A stretch of DNA of 64,000 nucleotides from Micromonospora sp. DSM 45708 (GTDB lineage: Bacteria > Actinomycetota > Actinomycetes > Mycobacteriales > Micromonosporaceae): the NCBI RefSeq assembly GCF_039566955.1, contig NZ_CP154796.1:1736001-1800000 (forward strand), given 5' to 3'. Positions 17,640 to 25,794 of the stretch are shown in pieces (position 1 is the stretch's first letter; each line of letters starts with the position of its first letter). A program made the position numbers and the translations under genes. Under the pieces are notes generated by a model that made no database searches, was not told the DNA's origin, and was given only the letters and a program-made list of their open reading frames with translations.

Positions 17640-18190
17640 CCTTGACCCGCTCTCCGCAGCTCGGGTGGATGTGGATTGGTACGTGCGCTGGCTGCAAGAC
17701 GTGCGCCGGTACCAGCCCTCGACGGTGTCCCGTCGGCTGTCGGTCGTGGTCGGGTACTACCGGGTCTGTGTAATCGACGCGATCCTGGAGCACGCGCCAG
17801 CCGATAACGTCCGCCGGCCCACAGTGCCGGCCGAGTCACCGACACTCGGACCGGGCCACCTGCACCGCCGGGCCGCTCCTGCGCAACGTCCATGGTGGGC
17901 GGATGGACCGACGCGCCGCCACTCGAGGGCTCAAGCACCTGGCCCACATCGCGGGGATCCAGATGCCGATGATGCACCCCAACATGCTGCGCCACACGTT
18001 CGTGACCACCATGCTCGACGCCGGCGTCAGCCTGCGCGACGTGCAGAGCGCCGCTCGTCACGTCGACCCGCCTACCACCATGCGCTACGACCGAGCCCGC
18101 AAGAACCTCGACCGGCACCCCCGGCTACATCCTCGCCGCTTACATGGCCTCCGGGACGTGGCGAGCGCTCGCGGCTTTGCCAGTTGAGTC
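17640..18190 (+). pseudogene. Decayed tyrosine recombinase/integrase
   Basis: Three pieces of one integrase lie in order. An N-terminal core-binding piece (YVRWLQDVRRYQPSTVSRRL) runs from about 17650 to 17850. A C-terminal catalytic piece from about 17870, in another frame, contains HPNMLRHTFV (the H-x-x-R box) and TMRYDRARKNLDRHP with the Tyr nucleophile region. After another frame change a tail reading YILAAYMASGT follows to about 18170. The middle of the protein is deleted between the first two pieces and at least one further 1-base shift follows, so it cannot be functional. It probably belonged to the element or to a nested one. Confidence 0.75.
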
Positions 18191-18235
18191 CAATCGATCA
18201 CGACTCTTCCCGAGTGATTGTGTCACTATACGTGA

Positions 18236-19420
18236 ATGTCTGCTGACACTAGCCCGCAATGGCGGGCGGGTCGCTGGTTGCGCGACCACGCTGACTCTTG
18301 GGCGGCCTGGCGGTCGTCGAAGGACTCCCTGCGACACCGACGATTGATCAGCATGACCGCAGCAGTGAGCACCATCGCGCGCCGCGCCTTGCTCACCCCG
18401 TCCGCGAACGACATCGTCACCCGTTACCCTGAGATCCTCGCCAACTGCGACCGGCTTGCCTTTGATTCAGATGCCGAGACTGCGGCCTACCTGATCTGGC
18501 ACTTGTCGGACCGGTACGGACGGGTTCTGCAGGTTCTCGACCTACTTTTCATAGCCGGACACCTGCCGCTACGCCGCAACCGGTTGTCGGTCATGGAGGT
18601 GGGCGCCGGCCCGGCACCGGCCCTGTTCGCCGTTCGGGACTTCTACGACGACCTGCGAGCCTTCATCGCCACCTCCGAGCTAGGCGTAGACACCGCCTCG
18701 GCACGAATACTGCACGCGATCGACCGTGGTCCCGCTTGGTCCTGGCTGCTTCACCAGTTCTCCGAGGAGCTCTACACCAGACAACGCCCTGATGCCGACG
18801 GCTCCGTCCTACCGTTCGGGATCACCTACCATGACCTGGAAGGGTTCTCGGTGCGCCGCGAGCACGAGGCTGCCATCAATGGAAGCGCTGAGGTCATCCG
18901 TGCGGAGTTCGAGCGTAGCGACGACGACATCAGCATGCACGCCGCCCGGCAGTTCGCCATCGAGGACGGCAACTACCCACCGAGCGCATACGACCTCATC
19001 GTTATGTGCAATTTCCTCACCAACACTGGCATCACAGAGAAATTTGCGGCGGAGATTGAACTGCTGACGACTGCATTAAGCCCAGGTGGCTTGCTTGTGG
19101 TAATCGGCGCGGTGGGTGGGCGGTATCCGGCTATATACACCCATCTTGACACAATTCTGTCCCGAACGCGGCTACGATCACTCGGCGACCTCACGCACCC
19201 GATCCAGGCCCATGTTGACGAATGGCAACGTAATCTCATCGGTGCCCAGATCCGCAGCGACGTCGCGTTTTCCTCCGCCCTCGCTCCCACGGCCTTCGCT
19301 AAGGTGCAAAGACGACTTCCGGACGACGTCACCAACCTCGGCCAGCCCATTGGGTTTCCACAATTCCAAGTACGGGCGTGGAAGAACGAGTGGCAACGCA
19401 AGACCACTCGGCGATCCTGA
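18236..19420 (+). CDS. Class I SAM-dependent methyltransferase-like protein
   Basis: The 394-residue protein has a motif I-like VMEVGAGPAPALFA at about residues 120-133 and a motif IV-like YDLIVMCNFL at about 250. A post-motif strand LSPGGLLVVIGAVGG at about 285-300 completes a Rossmann-type methyltransferase arrangement. The substrate is not apparent. The N-terminal 40 residues are rich in Trp and Arg, and ATG 18353 (residue 40) is an alternative start. A CTATAC element at 18226-18231, a few bases before ATG 18236, would fit a leaderless transcript. It follows the integrase remnant and converges on the 19851 gene. Confidence 0.65.
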   Translation: MSADTSPQWRAGRWLRDHADSWAAWRSSKDSLRHRRLISMTAAVSTIARRALLTPSANDIVTRYPEILANCDRLAFDSDAETAAYLIWHLSDRYGRVLQVLDLLFIAGHLPLRRNRLSVMEVGAGPAPALFAVRDFYDDLRAFIATSELGVDTASARILHAIDRGPAWSWLLHQFSEELYTRQRPDADGSVLPFGITYHDLEGFSVRREHEAAINGSAEVIRAEFERSDDDISMHAARQFAIEDGNYPPSAYDLIVMCNFLTNTGITEKFAAEIELLTTALSPGGLLVVIGAVGGRYPAIYTHLDTILSRTRLRSLGDLTHPIQAHVDEWQRNLIGAQIRSDVAFSSALAPTAFAKVQRRLPDDVTNLGQPIGFPQFQVRAWKNEWQRKTTRRS

Positions 19421-19850
19421 ACCGAGCATGTGAGCGGTGCCGCGACACCGTATGGCATTCTCGCCCGGTTCAGCGGCATCCTCATCTGCCACCGACCGGG
19501 CGCGGCCGGGTTCACCGCAGCCATGGCAGGGCGGGATCACGAGCGCAGACGGTACAGGTCATAGCTCTTCTGCGACGAGGCGAGCGGCTTGGTCCGGCCC
19601 GGCTGCAGGCTTCCCGAGTCCGGCCAGTTGGACCAGTGGGTGTTGGGCGGCAGGCTCGGCACGCACCAGCCGGGCAACGCGGACAAGACGGAGAAGGGGC
19701 CTCTGGCCAGGCTCCTCTGAAGTCACAACGCCACGCCTGATGAGTGCACGAGCACCTCCCGACCGAGGCCGACAGATCAGGTTAAGGACCCGAAGTCAGT
19801 CATTCGCTGGGTCAGACCCCGGCGGGAGGTGCTCACGACCATCATCTCCG
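19421..19850. other. 430-base convergent intergenic region
   Basis: No gene is supported here. The open frames have no motif and poor starts, although codons at about 19560-19730 read as plausible protein sequence (WVLGGRLGTHQPGNAD) and might be a gene remnant. The region contains the inverted repeat at 19750-19834 and separates the plus-strand methyltransferase gene from the minus-strand 19851 gene. Confidence 0.5.
19750..19834. repeat. 85-base unit bounded by a perfect 12-bp inverted repeat
   Basis: GAGCACCTCCCG at 19750-19761 is the exact reverse complement of CGGGAGGTGCTC at 19823-19834, with 61 bases between. The loop is long for a terminator. A miniature inverted-repeat element or the shell of an excised insertion is possible, but no convincing flanking duplication is seen. 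Confidence 0.5.
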
Positions 19851-20012
19851 TCAGTCATCGTCCTCGGTGGCAGTCTGAGGTGTCGGAACCTCGATCAGGT
19901 AGCGCAGCGCGCCGTTGATGTCGGTGTCTCGGCTGTTGGCGGGGCGCTGGAGCACGTCGTACATGTCGTCCGTGACTACGATCGTGTGGACGCCGGGGGT
20001 TTCGTCGGTCAT
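19851..20012 (-). CDS. Small acidic protein (53 residues)
   Basis: ATG at 20012 with AAGGGA upstream on the minus strand opens a 53-residue protein (VTDDMYDVLQRPANSRD in the middle, an acidic EDDD tail). The longer in-frame upstream start lacks a ribosome-binding site. No family is recognised; the size and character recall small DNA-binding or antitoxin-like proteins, but this is a guess. It lies 177 bases downstream of the DUF2637 gene and may share its transcript. Confidence 0.5.
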   Translation of the reverse strand: MTDETPGVHTIVVTDDMYDVLQRPANSRDTDINGALRYLIEVPTPQTATEDDD

Positions 20013-20189
20013 CGGTGGTCCCTTCTGGCGGCGCTCGGCGGGGTGCCCGTGCGGGCAGCCGTGCCTATCCACGCTGACCTCGACGGCGCGATCAAGACCC
20101 CCGCCGGCGCCGGTCCGGGGTTATAACTGACGACTCTGTTCGAGGCTGCTCTCGCGTGTCTGATCCTGCGGTCAGCCGACTTGGGCACG

Positions 20190-21101
20190 TCAAACCGATG
20201 CCGGGGGCCGGGGGCCGTTGGCCGGCTGTGCCTCCTGGCGCAGCGTGGCGAGGAGGGGTGAGACGCCGCTGTTGCGGATCGAGTAGCCGTTCTGGCGTAG
20301 CCGCCGGGCAAGCGCATCCCGGCTGACGGTGTGACCCTCGCGGGTCAGCTCGTCACGGGCTACGCGGGCGGCGGGCAGGAGCGGCACCAGGTCCGGAGCG
20401 AGGTCGACATTGGTATCGCCGGTCTCGTCGGGTCGATCGTCGTGGTCAGGTTCTGCGCCAAGGTCAGCATCAGTCCCGCTGCCGTCGGCGTCCTGATCGT
20501 CGTCCCGGGAGTCGGCACCGTCAGGAGACCAGCCCTGGGCCGACTCGTCAGTGTCGACATCACGGGCAGAAGGTTCGGGCAGCGGACGCCGGCGGGGTGC
20601 CCTGGTGTCGCTGGTCTTCCGCGTGGGCTCGGCGGGCGCCGGTGCGATGGGCTGCACTGGAGTAGGTTTCGCTAATGCCCCAGCCGGCGCGGTGTGCGGT
20701 TGACGTTCGGCTTCGCGTCGGCGAGCGGCCAGTTCGACCAGGGAGACCGACGCGACGATGATCAGCCCGTCCACCGAGAGTGGCAGGAGGTAGGGGACGG
20801 TGCCGGTCTCGCCGTAGCGTGCGACGACTCCGACCATGTGGTGGTAGCTGATCCACGCGGCGATGCCGGCGATGGCGGAGGCGGCGACGACTCGGATGAC
20901 GCCGAGTGCGCGCCGGTGTACAGGTACGCGGGTGACCAGCTCGACGGTGATCAGCAACGCGAGGGGTGGCCATGCCGCGATGGCCTGGGCGATCGGGTTC
21001 GCTTGCGCGTGCAGGATGTTCGCGGTGACCGAGGCGGCCACGCCCAGCGCCAGTGTCGCCCGCACGGCCCACTGCATCCGCTGGAGCCGGCTGTCGGTCA
21101 T
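20190..21101 (-). CDS. DUF2637 membrane protein
   Basis: The 303-residue protein has four hydrophobic helices in its first about 125 residues, with the DUF2637 hallmark VPYLLPLSVDGLIIVASVS. A long charged linker (about 140-240) and a C-terminal helical, probably DNA-binding domain follow (VSRDALARRLRQNGYSIRN). DUF2637 proteins are frequent in actinobacterial conjugative plasmids and integrative elements, sometimes called SpdA/SpdB-like or transfer-associated. The biochemical role is unknown. The ATG at 21101 overlaps the stop of the upstream LysM/BTAD gene, so the two are translationally coupled. Confidence 0.85.
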   Translation of the reverse strand: MTDSRLQRMQWAVRATLALGVAASVTANILHAQANPIAQAIAAWPPLALLITVELVTRVPVHRRALGVIRVVAASAIAGIAAWISYHHMVGVVARYGETGTVPYLLPLSVDGLIIVASVSLVELAARRREAERQPHTAPAGALAKPTPVQPIAPAPAEPTRKTSDTRAPRRRPLPEPSARDVDTDESAQGWSPDGADSRDDDQDADGSGTDADLGAEPDHDDRPDETGDTNVDLAPDLVPLLPAARVARDELTREGHTVSRDALARRLRQNGYSIRNSGVSPLLATLRQEAQPANGPRPPASV

Positions 21102-23788
21102 GGCCGTCCTCCGGGCACGGCGCCGGCGGGTCGGAGTTGACGTTCGGCGACGCGGCGGGTGGCCTGCGACGGTTCGGCGTCGCCGAGGTCGGCGAGGCGT
21201 TCTTCCAGGCGGCGCAGGGTGCGGCGGACGGCGTCGGGTCGCTGCTGCCGGCCGTGGATGCGCATGATCCGCTGGTACAGCTCCTCGTTGACGGGGTCGA
21301 GGTCAGCGGCGCGTTCGAGGGCGGCAACCGCCTGGTCGGGGTGGTCGGGTTCGAGGATCTCGGCGATTCGGGCGTAGGCGGTGAGGATTTGATGGCGGTA
21401 GCTGGTGGCGTAGTCGGTAGCCCAGAGATGGTCGTGGCCTTCGGCGAAGTCACCCGCGTACAACTGCGTGGCCTGTCGTAGCGCGGTGAGCATGGCCGCA
21501 TCGTCGTCGGTGGTGGTGGCCTGGTCGATGGCGGTGAGCATCTGCCACAGGTCCACCGTGATGGTCTCGGGGTCGAGCCGGTATCGGCTGGTGGCGGGGT
21601 CGTAGACGATGAACATGTGCTCGTGGTGGCCGGTCTCGATGCGCAACACCTTGCGGGCGGTATTGATATCGGTGCGGACGCGTTTCACGGCGGCGGCTGG
21701 GTCGGCGTTGGGGTGTAGATCGGCTGCGAGTTGGTCGAGGGTGCGGCCGGCGGGGTGGGCGGCGAGGACGGCGAGGGTGGCGTAGGAGCCGCTGCGCATG
21801 CCGGTGCGGACCGATCCGGCGTCGGTGGTGACGGTGACCGGGCCGAGCACCTGGAGCCGGACAAGGGTTGCCGCGCCGGTGGGTCGGGCCGGTACGGGTT
21901 CACGCCGCTCGGGGGGTGCCGCGGCTGGGGGAGTCTCGGTGAGCGTGTCGTCGATGTCGATGCCGGCCTCGGGCCGGGCGAGGGTTTCGGTGAGTAGGGC
22001 CAAGACGGCGGCCAGGTCGTCGGCGCTGAGGGTGGACGTTCGGGCCATCGGATACGGCGCGTCGTTGGTGACGGTCCCGTCGGCGGTGATCTCGACGGTG
22101 GGTATGCCTTCGTGTTGGCCGAGGAGGACCGGGTGCAGGTCCAGAACAGCACGGTGCGCGGCGATGGCGTGGATGCGAGCGGCATACCCAGGAATGGAGT
22201 CGATGAGCAGCACGTAGGGCGGTTGATGCTCGGCGTGGTCGGTGCGGGCGTTGAGATCGGCGACGGTGGCGACGTCGAAGCTGTCCAGGAGCCTTCGGCG
22301 GCCGATCATTTCCTCTTCGGCGTGGGTGACGGCGGCGGCGGTGTCAGCGAGGACGATGAGCCGCTCGCCGTCGTAGGCGGTGCCGTCGGGGTCCAGGCCG
22401 ACCGCTGGGGCACCGTGGGGCAGGAGCTGGGCGAGCAGGTCGGCGGTCGTGACCACGACGGGGCGGGTGGCGGCGGTGTCGGTCGTGCCGGCGGTCAGGG
22501 TCGCGGCGAGGACGGCGCGGGCCGCCGCGATGGTTCCGTCGCCGTGTAGGGCAAGGCCAGGGCCGGGCAGGTCGAACAGGCTTATCTCTGCGGCGCTCGC
22601 GTCGACGCCAACGGCGGGCGAGGTGCGGTCGCTGCGCTCGGCCTGGTTGGCGGTGGCGCTGATGCGGCTCAGGAACTCTGGCGCTGGCCGTTCGGCGGTT
22701 CCGGGTAGCGCGAAGGTGAGCCTGGCGTGACGGCGTCGCTGCAAGCCGGCCAAAGCTGCTGTGGAGGCGATGGCAGCGGCTAGGCCGAGGCTGATCCAAG
22801 CCTGTGTGGGCAGTGCGATCCCGCCAGCGCGGTCCGACTGTTCACGAGCTGTTCCGGACCCGGAAGGCGCGTCCTCGGCTGACTCACGGGGTGTGCTTGG
22901 TTCTGTCGTTCCCGAGGGTGACGGGTGCGGTGCCGGCATTGCGGAAGGTGGCTTCGCCTCGGACCCGCGGGGTTCTGGAGCGCCCGGGTCGGGGTGGTGG
23001 TTCTTGTGTGGGGTGGGCGGCGTAGCCGCCCGAGGGGTGGGCAGGGTGAGTTTCCAGCCGATGCGGATCACGTTCGGGTCGGTGAGAGCACGCCCATCGG
23101 GTTGCCGATGTTTACGGTTGAGCTTGTAGATCTCCGGCCAGTGGCTTCCGCCGCCGAGGTGCTCCGCGGCGAGATCCCACAGGGTGTCTCCGGCTACGAC
23201 ACGGACCGACTCGCGTGGGCTGGTGCGAGCGGCGGCGATGTCCCCGGTGTTCTTGCGGGGCTCGTTGGGGGGACCGGCGGGCCGGGGGAAGACGGTGGTG
23301 GCATCCGGCGGTTCTGTCATGGCTGCGTAGTCCATTGGCGGGGCCGGAGTCGGTGCGTCATGGGTGAGGGTGTCGCCGGTCCCGCGGGGTGTTGCAGGAA
23401 CGGAGCCGGAGTCCGACGCCGTGTGCCCTTGGGCGAGTGCGGGAAGGGCGACGGAGGTGGCGGCCGTGGAACCGAGCATCGCGGCGGCGAAAGCTTGGAC
23501 AGGTCGGGGCAGACGCAGGTCGTACCGCCAGCGCATCCGCGAGGCAAGACGTCGGTAGACGTGATCGGTGACAGCGGCGGTGAGGAAGATCCAGAGCAGC
23601 CATAGGCCGGTTTGCGCGAGGATCGCGAGGAAGCCTGCGGTCAGTGGCTCGTGTACCCATTCCCGCACCTGGGCTGCGGACAGACCCTGAAGGGTGAGCC
23701 AACCGGCCCGGTAGAGCAGGACGGGCGGTGCCAGGGCGAGAGCCACGGTGACGATGCGTACGGTTGTGGTTGAGGGCTCCTTCTTCAT
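21098..23788 (-). CDS. Membrane-anchored LysM / SARP-like BTAD regulator
   Basis: The 896-residue protein has two N-terminal transmembrane helices (about 10-33 and 50-75) and a third hydrophobic stretch near 100-120. A LysM domain at about 195-250 follows (VVAGDTLWDLAAEHLG), then a Pro-rich linker and a further helix at about 330-350 followed by RRRH. The C-terminal about 250 residues are an OmpR-type winged helix (LQVLGPVTVTTDAG) plus a bacterial transcriptional activation domain (YAGDFAEGHDHLWATDY). The layout suggests peptidoglycan binding outside the membrane and a SARP-like DNA-binding part inside. It is a paralogue of the protein encoded at 25782-27806. The family is common near conjugation genes in Actinobacteria. 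Start ATG 23788 has a GGAGA upstream. Confidence 0.85.
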   Translation of the reverse strand: MKKEPSTTTVRIVTVALALAPPVLLYRAGWLTLQGLSAAQVREWVHEPLTAGFLAILAQTGLWLLWIFLTAAVTDHVYRRLASRMRWRYDLRLPRPVQAFAAAMLGSTAATSVALPALAQGHTASDSGSVPATPRGTGDTLTHDAPTPAPPMDYAAMTEPPDATTVFPRPAGPPNEPRKNTGDIAAARTSPRESVRVVAGDTLWDLAAEHLGGGSHWPEIYKLNRKHRQPDGRALTDPNVIRIGWKLTLPTPRAATPPTPHKNHHPDPGAPEPRGSEAKPPSAMPAPHPSPSGTTEPSTPRESAEDAPSGSGTAREQSDRAGGIALPTQAWISLGLAAAIASTAALAGLQRRRHARLTFALPGTAERPAPEFLSRISATANQAERSDRTSPAVGVDASAAEISLFDLPGPGLALHGDGTIAAARAVLAATLTAGTTDTAATRPVVVTTADLLAQLLPHGAPAVGLDPDGTAYDGERLIVLADTAAAVTHAEEEMIGRRRLLDSFDVATVADLNARTDHAEHQPPYVLLIDSIPGYAARIHAIAAHRAVLDLHPVLLGQHEGIPTVEITADGTVTNDAPYPMARTSTLSADDLAAVLALLTETLARPEAGIDIDDTLTETPPAAAPPERREPVPARPTGAATLVRLQVLGPVTVTTDAGSVRTGMRSGSYATLAVLAAHPAGRTLDQLAADLHPNADPAAAVKRVRTDINTARKVLRIETGHHEHMFIVYDPATSRYRLDPETITVDLWQMLTAIDQATTTDDDAAMLTALRQATQLYAGDFAEGHDHLWATDYATSYRHQILTAYARIAEILEPDHPDQAVAALERAADLDPVNEELYQRIMRIHGRQQRPDAVRRTLRRLEERLADLGDAEPSQATRRVAERQLRPAGAVPGGRP

Positions 23789-23939
23789 GGTCTGTCTCCT
23801 CAGCGACGTGCTGTGGCGGCTGCTGAGAAGACCGTAAGAGCGGGCTACGCCGGCTACGCCGGAAAGGAACCTGACAGCACCTCACACTTCCTCACGCGAC
23901 CTCACAACCGCAGGTCACGGTGTCGCCAGCGCACGAGGG

Positions 23940-24083
23940 CTAGTACTTGAGCAGCCCGTCCGGGCCCATCAACGACAGGCTCGGTTCGTTGGCTGCCCGG
24001 ACCAGCTCGGCGGCGACCCTCGCCTCCGCCGACGGCTCGGGTCGCTTCCTACGTCCGGTCTGGTCGTTCAGTGTCGCGGTCAT
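23940..24083 (-). pseudogene. 5' fragment of an IS256-family transposase
   Basis: From ATG 24083 on the minus strand, 47 codons read MTATLNDQTGRRKRPEPSAE and end in SLMGPDGLLKY before a TAG. The SLxGPDGLLK block is the start of actinobacterial IS256-like transposases, which normally continue for about 400 residues. Only the N-terminus remains. Confidence 0.6.
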
Positions 24084-24259
24084 CACGGCACCGTCCTCAC
24101 CAGGCACCACGCCCGGGAGGTCAAGCCGGGAACACCGTTAGATCCACAGACCGCCGTCACCTCCAGGCCCTCGACGCCACCACCACCTGGCGCTGATGAC
24201 ACGCGACACATTTGGCGAAAATCGGCAAGCTTGTAGACACGTCCCTGCTGCCGTTCAGA

Positions 24260-24958
24260 TTAGCTGCCAAGAGGTAGGCCCAGGACCGTCTGCAACAACG
24301 GCCATCGATCTGTTTCCGGCGCAATATCTCTGTTTTTCCTTAGCTCATCCATGATGGCCATTTTATCGGCATCGGAGAGCCTATGCCAGCAGCGAATGGT
24401 GAGCTTCAGCCCATGGTACTGCTCGTTGGCGGAAAGAGGCGCCGACAACGAAGCTATCAACGTCTGGCCATCGACAAGCGATATGTCGCCTTCCATTAAC
24501 CCAAGGAGTAGAACGCGCAAATTCTTAGGTGCATTGAGAAAAGCTCCACGAACCTCGCCTGCATTGAACTTCTCGCGCTCCGCGACGGCCGACGCACGAG
24601 ATGCTAATACATCTTCGAGATGGGTTCTCGCCGCCTTGAACTCGTCGCTCGCCAACTCACGGCTGACGAAGGAGTAGGATTCGGATAACTTAGCCACGTC
24701 TGAACGTCCGAGAATCAGGGCAGCTTCGGGGGCGCCAAGGCTCACAAACTCCTGGGACAGGGATAGCTCTACGCCTTCTGCGCCGAGCCGTAGTCGCTCC
24801 ACTCGGTGCAGGAGAAGCGGGCTCAGGAGAAGCACGGCTCCGACCGTTATGAGTGCAGTAGCCCCGGTCGACTCCCGCCCGACGACAACAGAATGGGCTC
24901 CGGCGACCAAAGACGCAAGTCCTAGAAGGAACGTGACAGCGTTCGCTAGCTTCTTCAT
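24260..24958 (-). CDS. Hypothetical two-helix membrane protein, lower GC
   Basis: The 232-residue protein has two N-terminal transmembrane helices (about 5-25 and 33-52) and a cytoplasmic, mostly helical domain. No enzyme motif or known family is recognised. GC content is visibly lower than in the surrounding genes, and it sits between transposase remnants, so it is probably horizontally acquired cargo. A single membrane gene inserted in an island next to other defence genes could be an effector, but nothing in the sequence proves that. Start ATG 24958 is preceded by an AGGAGC-like site on the minus strand. Confidence 0.65.
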   Translation of the reverse strand: MKKLANAVTFLLGLASLVAGAHSVVVGRESTGATALITVGAVLLLSPLLLHRVERLRLGAEGVELSLSQEFVSLGAPEAALILGRSDVAKLSESYSFVSRELASDEFKAARTHLEDVLASRASAVAEREKFNAGEVRGAFLNAPKNLRVLLLGLMEGDISLVDGQTLIASLSAPLSANEQYHGLKLTIRCWHRLSDADKMAIMDELRKNRDIAPETDRWPLLQTVLGLPLGS

Positions 24959-25146
24959 CCGTGCTCCTCGTGCCTTGCGTTCAGCCTACTGTCCTCATGC
25001 AAGGCCACTGTCCCGACTGGACATTTGCGGCGAAGTAGTCTCTTGTCGTAACGCAGGAAGTAGCATTTCGCAGCTCAGGCAGAAACCATGAATTGCAAAT
25101 TCGCCTCGAAGTCGGGGGCTCGGATGCGATAACTGAGTGATCTTTC

Positions 25147-25257
25147 GTGCACCTCGACGCCGACACCAGCGCCGCGTTCGCCCACATCATCAGGCTCACT
25201 GCCTACGACCATCCCGAGCTGCTGATCGCCGGACTCCATCCTGCCGTCTCACAGCAA
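25147..25257 (+). pseudogene. DUF4262-like gene fragment
   Basis: GTG 25147 onward reads VHLDADTSAAFAHIIRLTAY then HPELLIAGLHPAVSQQ. This resembles the core of DUF4262 proteins (F-A-x-T-x-G-L-T-x-x-x-H-P-E-L). The rest of the gene is missing, and an IS701-like sequence begins immediately after, so insertion or deletion destroyed it. Confidence 0.4.
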
Positions 25258-25261
25258 CCTG

Positions 25262-25794
25262 TGCGGGCTGGTCTCGGGTCTGGGCCGGAAGAACGGCTGG
25301 ACCCTGGCTGAGCAGGCCGGTGATGGGTCGCCGGACGGGATGCAGAGGCTGTTGCGGTGGGCGGACTGGACGTCGACGCGGTCCGTGACGACGTGCGGGA
25401 CTACGTGATCGAGCACCTCGGCGACCCGGCTGGTGTGTTGATCGTTGACGACACCGGGTTCCTGAAGAAGGGCACCCGGTCGGCCGGGGTGCAGCGGCAG
25501 TATTCCGGCACCGCTGGCCGGACGGAGAACTGCCAGATCGGGACGTTCCTGGCTTACCGCTCGTCGAAGGGTCACGCGCTGATCGACCGGCAGCTCAACC
25601 TTCCGGCGTCGTGGACCGATGACCGGGACCGGTGCCGAGCCGCCGGGATCCCGGACGACGTCGAGTTCGCCACGAAGGCACAGATGGCCCGGACGATGCT
25701 GGCCCGAGCCTTCGACGCCGGGGTGCCGGCAGGGTGGGTGACCATGGACGAGGGGGCGGGTCACCTGCTCACCGTGGCGCGTCAGCGGCGGTAG
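25262..25794 (+). pseudogene. IS701-family transposase fragment
   Basis: The stretch [20 protein letters not shown] is followed, after a 1-base deletion near 25368, by [39 protein letters not shown] (a catalytic Asp region) and [20 protein letters not shown] come next, all diagnostic of IS701 transposases. The protein ends after GWVTMDEG, so roughly the C-terminal half is missing. It is inactive. Its 3' end touches the C-terminal codons of the minus-strand BTAD gene. Confidence 0.8.

Noticed and set aside
19437-20126. 229-codon plus-strand frame
   Set aside because: It is Ser/Arg-rich, crosses the inverted repeat and is antisense to the 53-residue gene, which has a ribosome-binding site.
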